The notes under the pieces are model-generated. The model was not told the origin of the DNA. It ran no database searches and was given only the letters and a program-made list of their open reading frames with translations. The position numbers and the translations under genes are program-made. From Mortierella alpina (taxonomy: Eukaryota; Mortierellomycota; Mortierellomycetes; Mortierellales; Mortierellaceae): DNA of 64,000 nucleotides. The stretch is taken from contig JANATF010000013.1 of NCBI GenBank assembly GCA_029449245.1, forward strand, positions 620,001 through 684,000. Direction: 5' to 3'. Within the stretch, counting starts at the first letter, position 1; each line of letters starts with the position of its first letter. Shown here piece by piece: positions 42,971 through 54,912 of the stretch.

Positions 42971-43921
42971 TTAATGTGCTGCACGTCGGCTCGAATCTCC
43001 ACTATTTGGGGTGAGTTTTTCCAAGTCAAGGGTGTCGTAAGGGTTGGCATCCCGCCTACGTGTATATATCCGCTGTCCGAGGAAAATCAACACAGTGTAC
43101 ACCATGCCGCCAAGGGAGCCGAACGACGTCAGGAGCGTTAACAGCAGGTCCCATCCAACCTTGCGCGAGCATTTGGAGCAAGTGTAGCCCACCGCAAATC
43201 TCATATCGCTGTTAATAGCAAACTTTTTCGCCATTTCGCGCTTGTACTGCGCGTAGGACTGGAGAGATTGAGAAATTTTGGAATTTGGTTGATTGTTGGG
43301 GCGAAATATGGCGATCTTGCTGTTGGCATCATGCCAGACCAAGAGGGAGCATGAACTGTCGAAGATGTCGAGTCCCAAAGGTATCCCAGGTCCATCTCCA
43401 TCGTTGTCGGCAAAGATGAGTGATTGCAAATAGAACGGTCGGCCATGAGAACAATGCAAATTACCCATGTCAGAATCCCAACCAAACCCCACGTCGTTGG
43501 AGACGGTGCTCGCGATCAAGTTGAAATTGACATTGGTCTCATCATGGAAAAAGCATGAGGCATTGTAGTTGATCTGAGTGGACCTATCCGTACTGAGTAC
43601 AATGCGGTAACTGGTCATACTCAGGCATGAGTAGGCAGTGTTCTTGTACTTGAAGTCCGAGGCGAGCCCCGAAATCCTGTCGTTGTAGACGAAAGGCGTG
43701 ATTCCATCACGGCTCTGTCGCACCTCGGCTCCGTTAAAGAGGTTATATGGCTGACATGTGTCTTGAATGTAATTTGGAGAAGTGTATGGCACACAGTCTT
43801 TCTTGGTAACTAGTGTCCATACTGAAATACCAGTCAGGGCGGTAAGAAAGAGGACAACGATGATGGCGGTATACGTCTTATTGAACGGCTTGCTGATTGG
43901 GTAGCTCAGTGTTAAAAGCAT
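42971..43921 (-). CDS. Two-TM extracytoplasmic-loop membrane protein, unknown function
   Basis: From the ATG at 43921 (MLLTLSYPISKPFNKTY) to TAA at 42971, 316 codons. One TM helix at about 19-41 (YTAIIVVLFLTALTGISVW) and one near residues 255-280 (LLLTLLTSFGSLGGMVYTVL) bracket a ~210-residue loop with 8-9 cysteines and several N-glycosylation sequons, so the loop is probably extracellular or lumenal and disulfide-bonded. A short basic/acidic cytosolic tail follows. An intron (43930-44035, good donor and acceptor) lies just upstream; splicing joins in frame to an ATG at 44126 that would add about 40 residues, but that exon is CT-rich and probably 5' UTR. Family not recognised. Confidence 0.75.
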   Translation of the reverse strand: MLLTLSYPISKPFNKTYTAIIVVLFLTALTGISVWTLVTKKDCVPYTSPNYIQDTCQPYNLFNGAEVRQSRDGITPFVYNDRISGLASDFKYKNTAYSCLSMTSYRIVLSTDRSTQINYNASCFFHDETNVNFNLIASTVSNDVGFGWDSDMGNLHCSHGRPFYLQSLIFADNDGDGPGIPLGLDIFDSSCSLLVWHDANSKIAIFRPNNQPNSKISQSLQSYAQYKREMAKKFAINSDMRFAVGYTCSKCSRKVGWDLLLTLLTSFGSLGGMVYTVLIFLGQRIYTRRRDANPYDTLDLEKLTPNSGDSSRRAAH

Positions 43922-44126
43922 TCTTGGGTCTAGAGTGGGCAATGCCAACGATCAGAAATGTCATTCATAGTAACGTGAAGCTTGTGAGGGGAATACGTTT
44001 AGTGTGTAGCAAATGATAGCATGGACAAATCTTACCAGTCCGTTCAAGCGAAGTTGAGGATGAGGCAGGAAAAGAGAGAAAAGCAAAGCAGAAAGGAAAT
44101 GGTTCGGCTTGTTTGCACTGAAGCAT

Positions 44127-44780
44127 GAAGGTTCGACCTCCTTGTTACACGAACGATCGCGCACATCGTTCAGACCCAGCTTTGAGGGCGCAGTGTCTTT
44201 AGTCCAACCCCCGAGATCTTCTCAACCCGGAAGAGCATGCCGACGAGTTAATGTACAATAGTATTCTCGTGTCAAAGCCAAAACAACACCATGAATGCGA
44301 GATCTAGATCTACTTGCCCGCGCCTGGATGAACCATACCTGTGATCACTGGTCACGATCGCTCTCATGTAAAAAAAGATAATGGGACTTGCGCGAAGGGA
44401 AGAGGCCCCACGCGATCTCGGCCACTTTAATATCTCGGTCGGTATAGTAAAGAGATGACTAATCGGAAAGTGGAGAGAAAGAGAGGAATTCTCTCTTTGG
44501 TGCCCTGTCCTTAAACCGTGGCCCCTGTCCTCGCGACACTCTTTTTTTCATTTTGCCCTATCCTTTTGAGCAAGAGGGTCATAAAAAAAGAGTTGTGTAC
44601 AATCGCCGAGCTTGCCCGTCTCCCTGGCTCTGTGTGATCTCCAAATTAGGCAGTGCACCACCGCAGTGCTACCGCCGTACCATGATCCTGAAGAAGGAGG
44701 AAGCGTCTCTGCCACTCTCTCCGTTCAATTAAGTAAAGAGGAATGGTCCGATGTGTTTGCGAACGGACGAGTACATAAGT
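44127..44780. other. Intergenic, no gene
   Basis: Promoter-side region of the two-TM gene. No feature beyond short A/T and GA tracts. Confidence 0.4.
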
Positions 44781-45415
44781 GCTGACTCTAGCACCCTCTC
44801 CTCCCATAGGGAGTAATGTTGGTTCGAACACACTATACAGGATATATCCAAAGTCGCAGAGGAGCATCGTTTACTTTGGTGGGCACGAGGATAACGACTC
44901 CCGCCTCCGCCCTGGAATGTGTACGGAGTTTGTACCTGGGAACGAGGCATGGGACGCACTGGTAAGGGTACAGACTGTGCAAGTTACAAGACGTTGCTCT
45001 TATGACTTACGAGAATAGCAAAGGCTAATGACATGCATCATGTTTGATGACAACGAATTTTAGCAATATTGGCTCCTCCACAGGACACTCAGTTGCATTG
45101 CCGCAAGTGCAATGCTCTTTGTTGCACAGTTGATCCAAAGACGTTACGAGGCGCAGACCTCTTTAAACGCTACAATGTTTTTACGACCAGGCGAGGATGG
45201 CTCAAAGGTTGTAGTGTTTGCAGGTTTGCATGTTTGCATGTTTGCAAAATAAGCGAGTCATTGGCAGAGACCTATGAATTCTTCAATCTGGGCATTGCGC
45301 GCATGACCGGGACCAAGGACCACAGCATTCTACGGGACGTGTATGAACGTCTGCACCATCGTCAACAACACGTTCATCAGTTGAGGTGGCAAAATAGGTT
45401 TTAGGATATAATCGG
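44781..45415 (+). pseudogene. Decayed kelch membrane-protein copy
   Basis: Plus-strand scraps of the kelch family in different frames but in the right order: PKSQRSIVYFGG then TEFVPGNEAWDALV followed by a GTAAGG donor (44840-44965), EDGSKVVVFAG (about 45192-45225) and CTIVNNTFISWGG (about 45350-45395). These correspond to the end of exon 1, exon 3 start and exon 3 end of the intact paralogues. Intervening stops and frameshifts, and the missing N- and C-terminal parts, make it a relic. Confidence 0.75.
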
Positions 45416-45716
45416 AATGTAAACGGCTCTGCACGGCTCTTCCTTAGCCGTAAATCCTGCTTGTCATTTTGGCGTGCGCCTCCCCTTGGATTGTTAGGAG
45501 GCGAACTTGAGCGCATAGTCCACCACGCGACAATGCAACAAGTGCTAGCCGATATGGGTCCGATCACGCCTCCATTCGAGGCAGCCAAAGTACCAGTTTC
45601 ATACTGCGATAGCAGACAAAGACTGGACGCCCCAAGGATGTGAATATTTTGCTCAGGAACGGATGGATCAGGTATCAGAAACAGAAGGAGGACGTTGCTT
45701 GGGACCCAACGCTATT

Positions 45717-46444
45717 TTATTTGTGGTTTTCCGACGTTTTAGATCCTCCAACGGCAACTTGTTCCTCAGTGAGCGCTTGGTGTTTCTCGATGAGAGCCTT
45801 CAGCTCTGGCGCTTCATCTCCCTTCAATTCTGCGATCTTTTTATTGGCCCTGTGGAACTGAAATGTAGGCCTGTTTTTTTGTTGAAAGCACCAACATATG
45901 TTAGTCGGAAACCATCGCATCTATGGTTCAACATTCGTAACCATTGTCATATTCTTACATGGCTGTAACTTCTGCATCATCCGCCAGCTTCTCGAATTCG
46001 TCAACATCGACCTTCAAAATGATACAGTAGGTCAGATATACACATATTATACATAGTAATGTATTGTTTGAACAAAAAACGTAGCTGCAGATGGATCATT
46101 TTACCTTGACAAAAGAGACATGAGGATACGTCTCAGAGAACTTTTCCACAAAGGGTTTGATAGTCTGACATGGCCCACACCAGGTCTAATACAAGATAAG
46201 GATTTTCAGTGCATATTACGTCGAGCATATCTGCGAGCCTGTCCATAAAGAGAGAGCGAACATTGTTCATACTGCGGTAAACTGGACAATAACCTGATAA
46301 AGACGACAAGTACGTTAGGCATTGTCAAAGCCAAATCCTTAGGGCGATACCGATTGCTCTGAAAACACTTACAAGTTTTGTTGCCTCTGACTTGGAGAGG
46401 ATCGTATCGTATTGTTCCCGGCTGGTGATTGTTGAGACGGGCAT
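45717..46444 (-). CDS. Thioredoxin
   Basis: Cytosolic disulfide reductase. Exons 46444-46373, 46293-46273, 46185-46105, 46011-45959 and 45870-45717 on the minus strand, 126 codons plus stop. Exon 2 is only 21 nt and codes VIVQFTA, the central beta strand. The active site TWCGPC (32-37) is intact, followed by KVDVDEFEKLADDAEV and the cis-proline loop AMPTFQFHR, then KKIAELKG and an unusually long C-terminal helix and tail (ALTEEQVAVGGSKTSENHK) compared with the ~105-residue norm. Start MPVSTITSREQYDTIL at 46444. The closest match in layout is fungal and animal cytosolic thioredoxin. Confidence 0.93.
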
Positions 46445-48199
46445 GGCTGCGATTGAGAATTGATGAAATGGTTCACAAGAAAGAAGTCCACGTTTGATCT
46501 ATTTAAACTAATCCACCGGGGCTACGCAGCTCGATCTTGAAAATAGGCAGGATATCCCTTGCATTGAGAGTCTGATAGGTTACTAAACGCCATTGTACAG
46601 GGTTCTTGTGTTTTGAAGTAAACGTCTGTGTCTGTTGGGAGACCAAGAGACAAGGACCAATGAGACGTATGCTATATTCTCAGGCACGGTTCAATCTCAA
46701 CAGTGATTTGAACCTGTCATCAAAAGCAGTGTCAATCAAGCGCTGAGAGATCCTTCAGTCCATAGTAGACACCTGTAGTCTATAGTTCTCTGTATTTTAC
46801 TGAGCGCCAAGAACAAGAGGAAAGGAAAGGAAAGGAACACAGTTTCAGCTCTGTGTTTGTCTTGTGCATCTCACTGGCCGTGGTTAAATTCAAGTTGTGT
46901 CTGCGTTCGCGTTCACGGGAAGGCGCGCAGGAGATGATTGGTTGAATCCTCAAACGACGCGAAGTGCATTACACAAACACAAGGTAAACCGGCAGATGAA
47001 TAGCAGGAGACTATCACATGCTGGCCTTTTTGTCTCTTGTTTTCGGAGGATGGAGCTGTGTGTCCAACTCTGAAATGCCTGGCGCTCGTTTTTCCGATGT
47101 GCAGTGACCCGAAGCTTCTAAATTTGCTGTAGTCTACTTACCGCCGCGTCATTCTTGGGGTGTGAATCTCTACCAGACCGGCCATAATGACTATGCCGAA
47201 ATGCAATCAGTACTTGCATACATCCCACTCCCCGCAACTGCACTGTCTATGTACAATACACTGTCTCGCCTTCTGCCACTTTCGATCAACGCGGTAAACG
47301 AGACTTGACTGTACCGCTATGCTTCTATGTTGAAACTGCCTTGGCTCTATCTTGGAGTACAAACAGACGAAGGTGTGTCGCTCTACCGAGCACAACAGTT
47401 TTCACGATCACAAAGACGCCGAGCACCAGCATGCGATAGTCTACATGTGGCACCAGGTCTGAATTAGCACTGTAGTCCTGAGCTTTTGCTTTTGCGCTCT
47501 TTTTGTCATTGGCTGTACAGAAAACGGGCAAGGGCCGGTATTTGACGCCTTGCATGCAGAACTGAAAATGCAGTAGCTGTGCTGTGTTGCAGTTACTCTG
47601 TATAGTTTTTGCCTTCGACCCATACATACCTCCATGGTGCCCTAGGATAGGAAGACTCGGGCCTGCTCTGAGTGCCTGATGCTCCAGTCAGAAGGAGGCA
47701 ATCTTATAGGACTGAGGGGATCTGTGGTCTAGTTCGCGCCAGCGTGGTCAGCTTTAAATTGAGTTTCAGAACAAGGACGTTCCCCAAAACGCCTGTTACC
47801 GGGATCAGTTCCGCTGTCGTGTAACGTGGAATAAGAAATTCAAGTTGATGCGGTTGTCCATACATCTTGGATACTGTACACATGTAATCCACAAATAAGG
47901 AGGGGCTCACATTTCCGTCGCGTCGTTCTTGTTCCTTGTCATTATGATCTTGTGCTGATACTGTACAGCTTGGATGGAGACGAATATTCAAACGAGGACA
48001 AAGACTACTAGGAGGCATCGAGAGCCGCAACGGCACTTGTAACCAAGAGAACGCATCTTGACTGCTCTCCCAGAATGGATCGTACCGGTGCACGTTCAAC
48101 ACTGAGTACGGCCCGGGAACTGGCGCACCTTAAATAGCGTGGATTTTCTCCTTTTTTTTCGCTATCTCTCTTCCACATTCAGCCTTACACATTCAAGCC
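46445..48199. other. Intergenic, no gene recognised
   Basis: 1.75 kb with only short, unconserved frames. The longest (47704-48102 minus, 132 codons) has no recognisable motif. TTAAATA at about 48131 is a plausible TATA-like element for the small secreted gene at 48200. Confidence 0.4.
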
Positions 48200-48409
48200 A
48201 TGGCAAGCCGCAGCACCTACCTCACCATTTTGGCAACTATTGCCCTGTTCCTGGCTACCGCGAACGCCTACCCTGTCCAGGATCCTAGCAACATTTGCGC
48301 CACTAGACCCGGCGGCTGCCCTCCTCCTATTATTACCAGAGAAGATGTTGAACCCCAGGGTGTTTGCGACAGACGACCTGCCGGCTGCCCCCCTCGTCTC
48401 GACATCTAA
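48200..48409 (+). CDS. Small secreted protein with duplicated CxxRPxGCPP motif
   Basis: 69 codons, single exon. Strong signal peptide (MASRSTYLTILATIALF to TANA, residues 1-23), leaving a 46-residue mature peptide with two copies of a 10-residue motif, CATRPGGCPP (33-42) and CDRRPAGCPP (about 56-65). Four cysteines could make two small disulfide loops. A TATA-like TTAAATA lies about 70 bp upstream and the 5' leader is CT-rich, as for strongly expressed genes. Secretion is a good inference; function unknown (a wall component, antimicrobial peptide or effector are all possible). Confidence 0.75.
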   Translation: MASRSTYLTILATIALFLATANAYPVQDPSNICATRPGGCPPPIITREDVEPQGVCDRRPAGCPPRLDI

Positions 48410-48600
48410 AGAAACTTTCAGGTCGAGAGTTCAAGCTCAGGATTGCTGATTAACAGAAACCAGTCTGGCCGTCAATAAACCCCTAGTTCTCCTGATAACT
48501 AGTGTTCGAGCGTTGAAGGTTGTGAAAATATATACCCCAACCTGTCTCGAGGACTGGCGTTCAAAGTGAGATTTGCAAGAAACCCCTGTCCTCGGACCCT

Positions 48601-50478
48601 TTAATTGTGTGGTCCCCTTTGGCCATTGTGTCCTCCTTCGTCTACATACGCATTTGGGATATACTGCGGCCCTCTGTAGTTTCCAGAACCTTGCGTTTCA
48701 TCCTGGTAATCCTTAAGCGCATCATGTGTCTGTACCGTCCTATAGGCGTACTGCTGAGGTCCTGAACCTGGCTTTGATGGCGGTGGGGATACATAACCTG
48801 CTGGCATTGAATCAGTCGCATATATGGGTCCTGTCGACATTGTTGAATCCGCCGAGGGCACTGGTGGCATCGCAGTATCTCCGTTGTTGGCACGTCGGTC
48901 GACCTTGGCTTCGTACTGGTTGGGAGAATCCAGGGTAGTCAAGGATAAGTGGTCTCTCGATGCAGCGCTGTGCCGATTCTTTCGTCGCATGCAAAAGAAA
49001 ATCAATCCAGCAATGGCGATAACGGCTATACTTCCAGCAACTCCTCCGATGATGGCGCCAGTGTTGCCCGTGCTTTCCTTGCCGCCTGGAATTGTGGAAC
49101 CGGTTGGGGATGGTGGTACGATTGGTGTGAAGCGACTGATGAACTGGTTGCTGTTCAAGTCATAAAGGATAGCCGCCTTTGACACTGTCGCCACATTGTC
49201 CTGACCTGATATGCAAAGATGTCATGGTTAGTCAGCATACATTCTTCTACGCCAGCAAAGACTGGTTGTTTTTTCTTTCGCGGTGCCAAATAACGCCTTA
49301 GACCATTTGTATACCTCCCCAAGCAATGAATGTCGATCCAACAATAGTGCAAGCCGGATATGTCCGCGGAGTGACATATGTTAAGCCCTGAGTCCATATC
49401 AACGTGTTGAGATCCAAAACGAAAAGATCGCCAGTGGTTGTAAAAGTTGTTCCTGAAAAAGCCCTGCCCCCAAATACAACGAGCTTTGACCCGTCATCAG
49501 CTAGAAATAACAGGCAAGAAGAACAGGCAGTGAAGGTGAGGGTCTCGTGTAACGAAGCATATCTAACATCTCGTCAGATATTTAGAGCGCTCCTTTTTCT
49601 TCTTTAGCGCGTCATCATATTCTTACCAATTTCCATGCAAAAATCAGAACGGCCACCTGGTGCTGTGCCTTTTGTAGTCTATGTTTTGAGTGTTGAGTTG
49701 AGCGATGGTGAGCCTTGACAGATGCGCAGACCCGTACAGGTATTTTTCCATGCCAGTATGAATTACGAACCAGTGTCGCCCATGTGTTGGTGCTTGGTGT
49801 GTACTGGACAAGACCGTCAGGCACTCCTGTGCCGGCGCCTGCGCCATACAAGTACCCTCCAAAATAAATGATGCTCCGGCTGCGTGGCCACCATACACCT
49901 TTGTAATACCTCCGGTTCACAAGTCCCTGTGGGGGCATGGTGAGTTGTGTCAACGAGTCCGAGTCAAAGTGGTAGACTAACATATTCGTAAGAACCGAGT
50001 CGTTCTGGGGATACCCTCCCGCAAGATAGACCAAGTTGGATGTAGGGTCTGTGACGCCGTAGATACCCTCGAGTGCAGGGTTTGGCACGGTAATTTGGGA
50101 GGACCGCCACAGGTCTTTGGCGACATCGTACAGCCATGAGAATGCTGGCTCGCCCGTGCGGAAAGTCGCCATAGTCTTGCCGTCGCTCGACATAACCGCT
50201 GAAAACATGCGTTGTCGGGGACCGCTGCTCAGGCTGTTCCAGCTCGGGTTGGCGGCATCCCAAGGCACCGACAGGTCCAAGGAGATGAATTGGTTGTAGC
50301 TATTCTGGAGCTCTAGGTTGCTACTGTAGGCTCCACCGCTGATGTATAGAGTATTGCCCCAGCGTACCGAGGCTGGGGCTGTCAAAGGGATAGGGTCGGT
50401 CTGGCCAAAGGTAGGCACTGCCAGTTTAAGCAGAACAAATATGGAGAGTAAGCTGAGGGATTGTGATGGAAGGAACAT
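48601..50478 (-). CDS. Kelch-repeat membrane protein, tandem copy 1
   Basis: Exons 50478-49771, 49678-49627, 49500-49316, 49200-48601, 514 codons plus stop. Start MFLPSQSLSLLSIFVLL gives a signal peptide ending FGQ. Propeller motifs: NTLYISGGAY, SIIYFGGYLY, SKLVVFGGRAF. The TM helix is GAIIGGVAGSIAVIAIAGLI and the cytosolic tail ends RGPHN. Two oddities: the first donor is CTG|GTTCGT, weak (CTGGTTC|GTAATT spliced to 49667 also keeps frame), and the end of exon 3 has lost one G relative to its paralogues (TTGGGAG instead of TGGGGAG); the frame is kept only if exon 4 starts at the second of two close acceptors (CAGGTCAG, 49200). It may therefore be a recent mutant or a sequencing slip. Confidence 0.82.
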
Positions 50479-50787
50479 GAGGAGGATGGGTCGGAGGATG
50501 GGAGACAAGATGCGAAATCGGCATTGCCACTTGCCCGTCATCCTTGTCCCCACCATCGTTGCTAGTCCCTTGGCGTGCGCCCCCTGCCTCTCCGTGCTGA
50601 TAGCAGCTCGCACACCGCTCGGTGTCGGTGTTGAAATTTGAACCTTTTTTTTATCCCATCATGCAGCCTCAGCCCTGCTCTACGGCACTTTAATTACGGG
50701 TGTACAGTATCACAGAGCATTCCCGAACAAAAGTGAGAGCTCAACGAAACTAATAATGCACTTTACTTTTCAATCGAGTCAGCCGCG
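50479..50787. other. Intergenic between kelch copies 1 and 2
   Basis: 309 bp promoter region of copy 1, containing an upstream out-of-use frame with two more ATGs (50541, 50556) in frame with the kelch start. No separate gene. Confidence 0.5.
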
Positions 50788-52842
50788 CTACTCTCTCTGT
50801 TGCGGAGCTCCAGGCTCGCGTCTCACTTCCGAGTTCCCCACAGCCACTTGACCTTCGTAGTCTAGGAGCATCTGCGGCGCTCGAGGCGACGACCTAGCCG
50901 ATGCCGCAGAGTATGTAGGAAGTGCCTCTGAAGGGATGCCGACACTAGACTTCTGTGAAGATCCCACTGGTATCGAATACTGCGGGTTAGGACTTGCCGT
51001 CATCGGATACGCATGCTGCCTTGTGCTCGTGCTTGGCTGAGATTGGAGCAGTGGATAGCTCTGTCGGCTCTGCGGGTTCAGTCCACGCCCTGGGGGATAC
51101 GTAGACGTATTTGACGAGCCCACAGTCTGGGATCCTTGGTGCGTAGGCATAATTGGATATTGTCGGTAACCACTTCCGGAAGGTTCAATCATGGTCACGG
51201 TCGACGCTGGCACGGCAGTCGACACACCTATCTGTGGTCTTGGTGAAACAGTTGTCACAGTGACCTTGACTGCTCCAGGTTTTGTGGTAGGTCTCGAGAT
51301 CGGCGTTGGTTGAATATTGTAAGTACTCTTGAGGGGGTCCACATGTTCCTCGGCGTACTGCGGTCGCTTCCATTTTTTGCAGCAAAGACACCAAATGCAG
51401 ATGAGGGCTGCTAAGCTCCCAATCGCGATTCCTGCTATGGCGCCCGCGCTCAGTCCCTCCGTGTGAATACCACCGTTTGCATCACCGCTAGTAGAAACTT
51501 TTGCGGGCGTATCGCCGTCTGGGTCCATGAACTTTGAAAGATATTTCTTTCCATTGAGATTGTAGAGGATAGGAGGCGCCGATATAGTCTCCTGAGAATC
51601 TTGACCTGCAGCGACAAAGAAGAATACCATTAGGATCCGTCGTCTTCGCTTTTCACTTTTTCAAACACGCATTTCTGCGAGCCTCTTGAACATACCGCCC
51701 CATGATATAAAAGTGGAATTGATGATGGTGCACACCGAATAAAGTCTTGGCTTCCCACTGTCCCTTGCCAACGTCCATTGCAAGGATGGCAGATCCAGGA
51801 CAAACAACTCGCTGCTAAACACCGTTTTGAATGACTCGACAATCCTGCCTCCGTAAACGACAAGTTTTGTTCCATCGTCAGCTATAAGATCAGCCATGCG
51901 AACACATATAAAGAATAAGGTGTAAGCACGATTGACGACATTAGAAAGTGTACATAATCAGGACGTGCGTGGGCAGCTCACATACATATCTCCATGCAAT
52001 GATCGGATCGTCCAGAAGGTCCACTTCCTGTTGTAGTCTAGTTGAGTCCAATGTTAAGTGAGGGTTTACCAACGAGTTTAAAAACAAGAGAGGGAGTAGC
52101 TTACCAGTGTTGTCCAAGCGTTAGTACTCGGCGTGAACTGGATGATAGAAGGAGCAGTGTGCTCATATCGTGAACCTACGTAACCTCCAAAGTACAGGAT
52201 GCTCTGCTTCTGCGCCCACCACACGGCTTTGTAGTGGGACACATCCACAAGACGGCCAGGCAAAGGTGGTTGCGTTGTCGAGTCCTTGTCAAAGCTATAG
52301 ATCAACATCGGAAACGAGTTCTCCTTCTCAAAGCCTCCGGGCAGGTACACATTGTTGGTGGTGGGATCTGTCACCGCGTACCTGCCAGGCTTCCCTGGGT
52401 CTGGGACGGTGACTGCAGACTGGGTCCAGGTGTCGTTGTCGACGTGATAGAGCCATAGAAAATGTGACGAGGCGGTGACATTGGCCTCAGAGCGGAATGT
52501 GGCCAGGGTCTTTCCATCGGCTGAGAAGGCAGCCGGGAACGTGCCTTGCTTTGGTCCACTGGCGAGACGCTTCCATGCTGGTGCGGAGACGTCCCAAGGG
52601 ACGGAGAGATCGAGCACCATGAACTGGCCGTCAGGACTGGCTATGAACTCGTTGTCAGTGTTAAAGCTGTTCCACTTTGCTTTCACCTCACGGCTGTATC
52701 CTCCTCCCACAACATACAGCTTTGTGCCGTAGCGTGCATATGCGGCTTGAGAGACGACTGTGACCGCATCCTGGCCAAATACTGGTGCGGTGAAGAGTAG
52801 GACACCTAGAAGTAGTGTGCTAAGTGGAATCGATAGCTCCAT
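50788..52842 (-). CDS. Kelch-repeat membrane protein, tandem copy 2
   Basis: Exons 52842-52105, 52037-51986, 51881-51696, 51605-50788, 597 codons plus stop. Signal peptide MELSIPLSTLLLGVLLF to FGQ. Propeller motifs TKLYVVGGGY, SILYFGGYVG, TKLVVYGGRIV, TFISWGG. The TM segment GAIAGIAIGSLAALICIWC is followed by CCKK, so palmitoylation is possible. The tail is the longest of the array, Ser/Pro/Gln/Tyr-rich, ending GAPQQRE. An insert in the first blade (KAKWNSFNTDNEFIAS) distinguishes it from neighbours. Confidence 0.88.
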
Positions 52843-53131
52843 CAAGGAGAAAAGCGGATGAAGAGGATGAAGGGGATGAAGACGGGCGTTGTGGCGGAAT
52901 TGCACTGCAGCAATGCAATGGGATGTGGCAAGAAGAGCATGGATGTCGAATTGGATCCTCGCCCTCAGGCTGGAACATGTCGCCTCCAGCTCTGCCTGTG
53001 TATATACAACCCGCATTCGGCTCTTGCAGTAGAGCCCACTTGGTTTCCTCATGCAGCTGTGCAGCAATTCTCATACACTGGCCCTCGCCCTCACTCCCAC
53101 ATTACTCAGTAGAGTTAAAGGATGTCGACCT

Positions 53132-54912
53132 TTATTGCTCGGTCGTTTGCAACGGCAGATAGACTATCTGCTGCGGCGCTCCCGGAACTGCATCCGGGAG
53201 TGCGTATTTGGCATAACAATCACGAATGAATTGTGGCGCACGGTGCTCGCTCGCGTCTTCAATTTGGTGGTGGTTATGCGGGAAGGGCTGCGGGTTTCTT
53301 TGACTAGGAATAATCAATGTTGATTTCGTGCTTGCAGAGTCTGCGCGCTCATAGACGCCTGTTCTTGACGAACCCGCGTGTGTGTCTTCATCCGTGGTGT
53401 CATCGAGCCTATCCATAACCAGGCTGGCATTAGAGTCCGTGTGAGTCTTCAGATCGCGGCGCCTCATGTAGAAGAGCAACCCAAGGGTTGCTCCAAGCAA
53501 TCCGATTGACCCAACAACTCCTCCAATGATTGCGCCCGTGTATCCCGCGTTGCTATCCCCTGCGCTGTGGGCAGTCGTTGAAGAGGCGGGAGATGCCGTT
53601 TCTGTGATTGAGGAGCTGGGTTGAGGAGGAGGTGGAGTGAACTGGGTCGTGTACTTGTTCGTGTTCAGATCATAGATGAGTGGATTGGAAGCAGCCGAGG
53701 CGACAGTGGAGTCGTCTTGACCTACCATGGACACATCGTGAAAAAGGTTAGCCTCGAGCATTGATGACAGCTACATTTGTCACACGTAGATAAAGTCGCT
53801 TTCGCATACCTCCCCAGGCAATAAATGTCGAGCCTACGATCGTGCATGCTGCATAAAGCCTGGCATAGAGCAGATCTGGCCCGCGGGTCCAAGCCATCGT
53901 GTGCATGTCCAGGACAAAGATTGACTTGGCCAGAGTCGAGTTCATCCCTGTAACAAACCTGCCGCCGAAAACAACCAGCTTTGACCCATCATCCGCTGAA
54001 GTAAACCCGGTATCGAATTAGAAGTTTGCCCGTGAGGTTCATTGCCTAATCTTTCAAGTGTGCACTCACACATCTCCATGCAGTGGTCATTTCGTGAGGC
54101 AGGGCCTGTTCCTGCTGTAGACTGTTTAGACATGGATGAAAAAAATTTTGTAAATTCAATTCAGAGTGCCGTAAGCGACGGAGGAGCATTCGAAATTGCG
54201 TTACCAGTATGGACCAAAGTCCTGTGCTTGGTGTAAACTGTGTGATGATGCTTGGACTCTGCGATCCGAGCCCGTAATTGTAGCCTCCAAAGTAAAGGAT
54301 GCTCTTTGATGTCGACCACCAGACACCTTTGTAGAAAAGAGTGTCTCGCATCCCGACTTGGGGAATAGTGAACTCGGTCAAGCTGTCAGTGTCGAAATGG
54401 TATACGACCATTGGAGTGTAGGATAGGCCATCGGCTTGAAATCCTCCTGCGAGGTAGACAACGTTTGTAGTCGGATCAGTGACTCCATAGACACCAGCGC
54501 GGTCCGGATTTGAAGCTCCAATGCGAGATGGCCGCCAGAGGTTAGTTGTAACGTCGTACAAAAGTGCAAAATTGGGCACGCCTGAGCGGAAAGTGATCAT
54601 GGTCTTGCCGTCCGAGGAAAATGCTGCGGGGAATGAGCTTCGTGTGGGACCATTGCGGAGCCATTTCCAGGATGGGGTGGATGCATTCCAGGGTACCGAC
54701 AGGTCAAGAGCTACGAACTGGCTGGAGTCTGCAGCCAAGTTGCCACTGACCCAGCCTCCGGCTATGTATAGGCTGGACCCTGAGCGTGCATATGCTGATG
54801 AAATGAGGGGAAGAACAATACTCTGTTTTTGTGCCTGAATGGGCGCCGCGAAGTGCAAGAGACTGAAGAGTGTATGGGTACCGAGAGTGATTGTGAATAC
54901 CAGAGACTTCAT
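53132..54912 (-). CDS. Kelch-repeat membrane protein, tandem copy 3
   Basis: Exons 54912-54205, 54121-54070, 53995-53810, 53721-53132, 511 codons plus stop. Signal peptide MKSLVFTITLGTHTLF to IQAQ; propeller motifs SSLYIAGGWV, SILYFGGYNYG, SKLVVFGGRFV, TFIAWGG; TM helix GAIIGGVVGSIGLLGATLGL; short basic stop-transfer RRRD. The tail carries HRAPQFIRDCY and GAPQQIVYLPL. The 52-nt and 186-nt middle exons are the same size as in the other intact copies. Confidence 0.9.
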
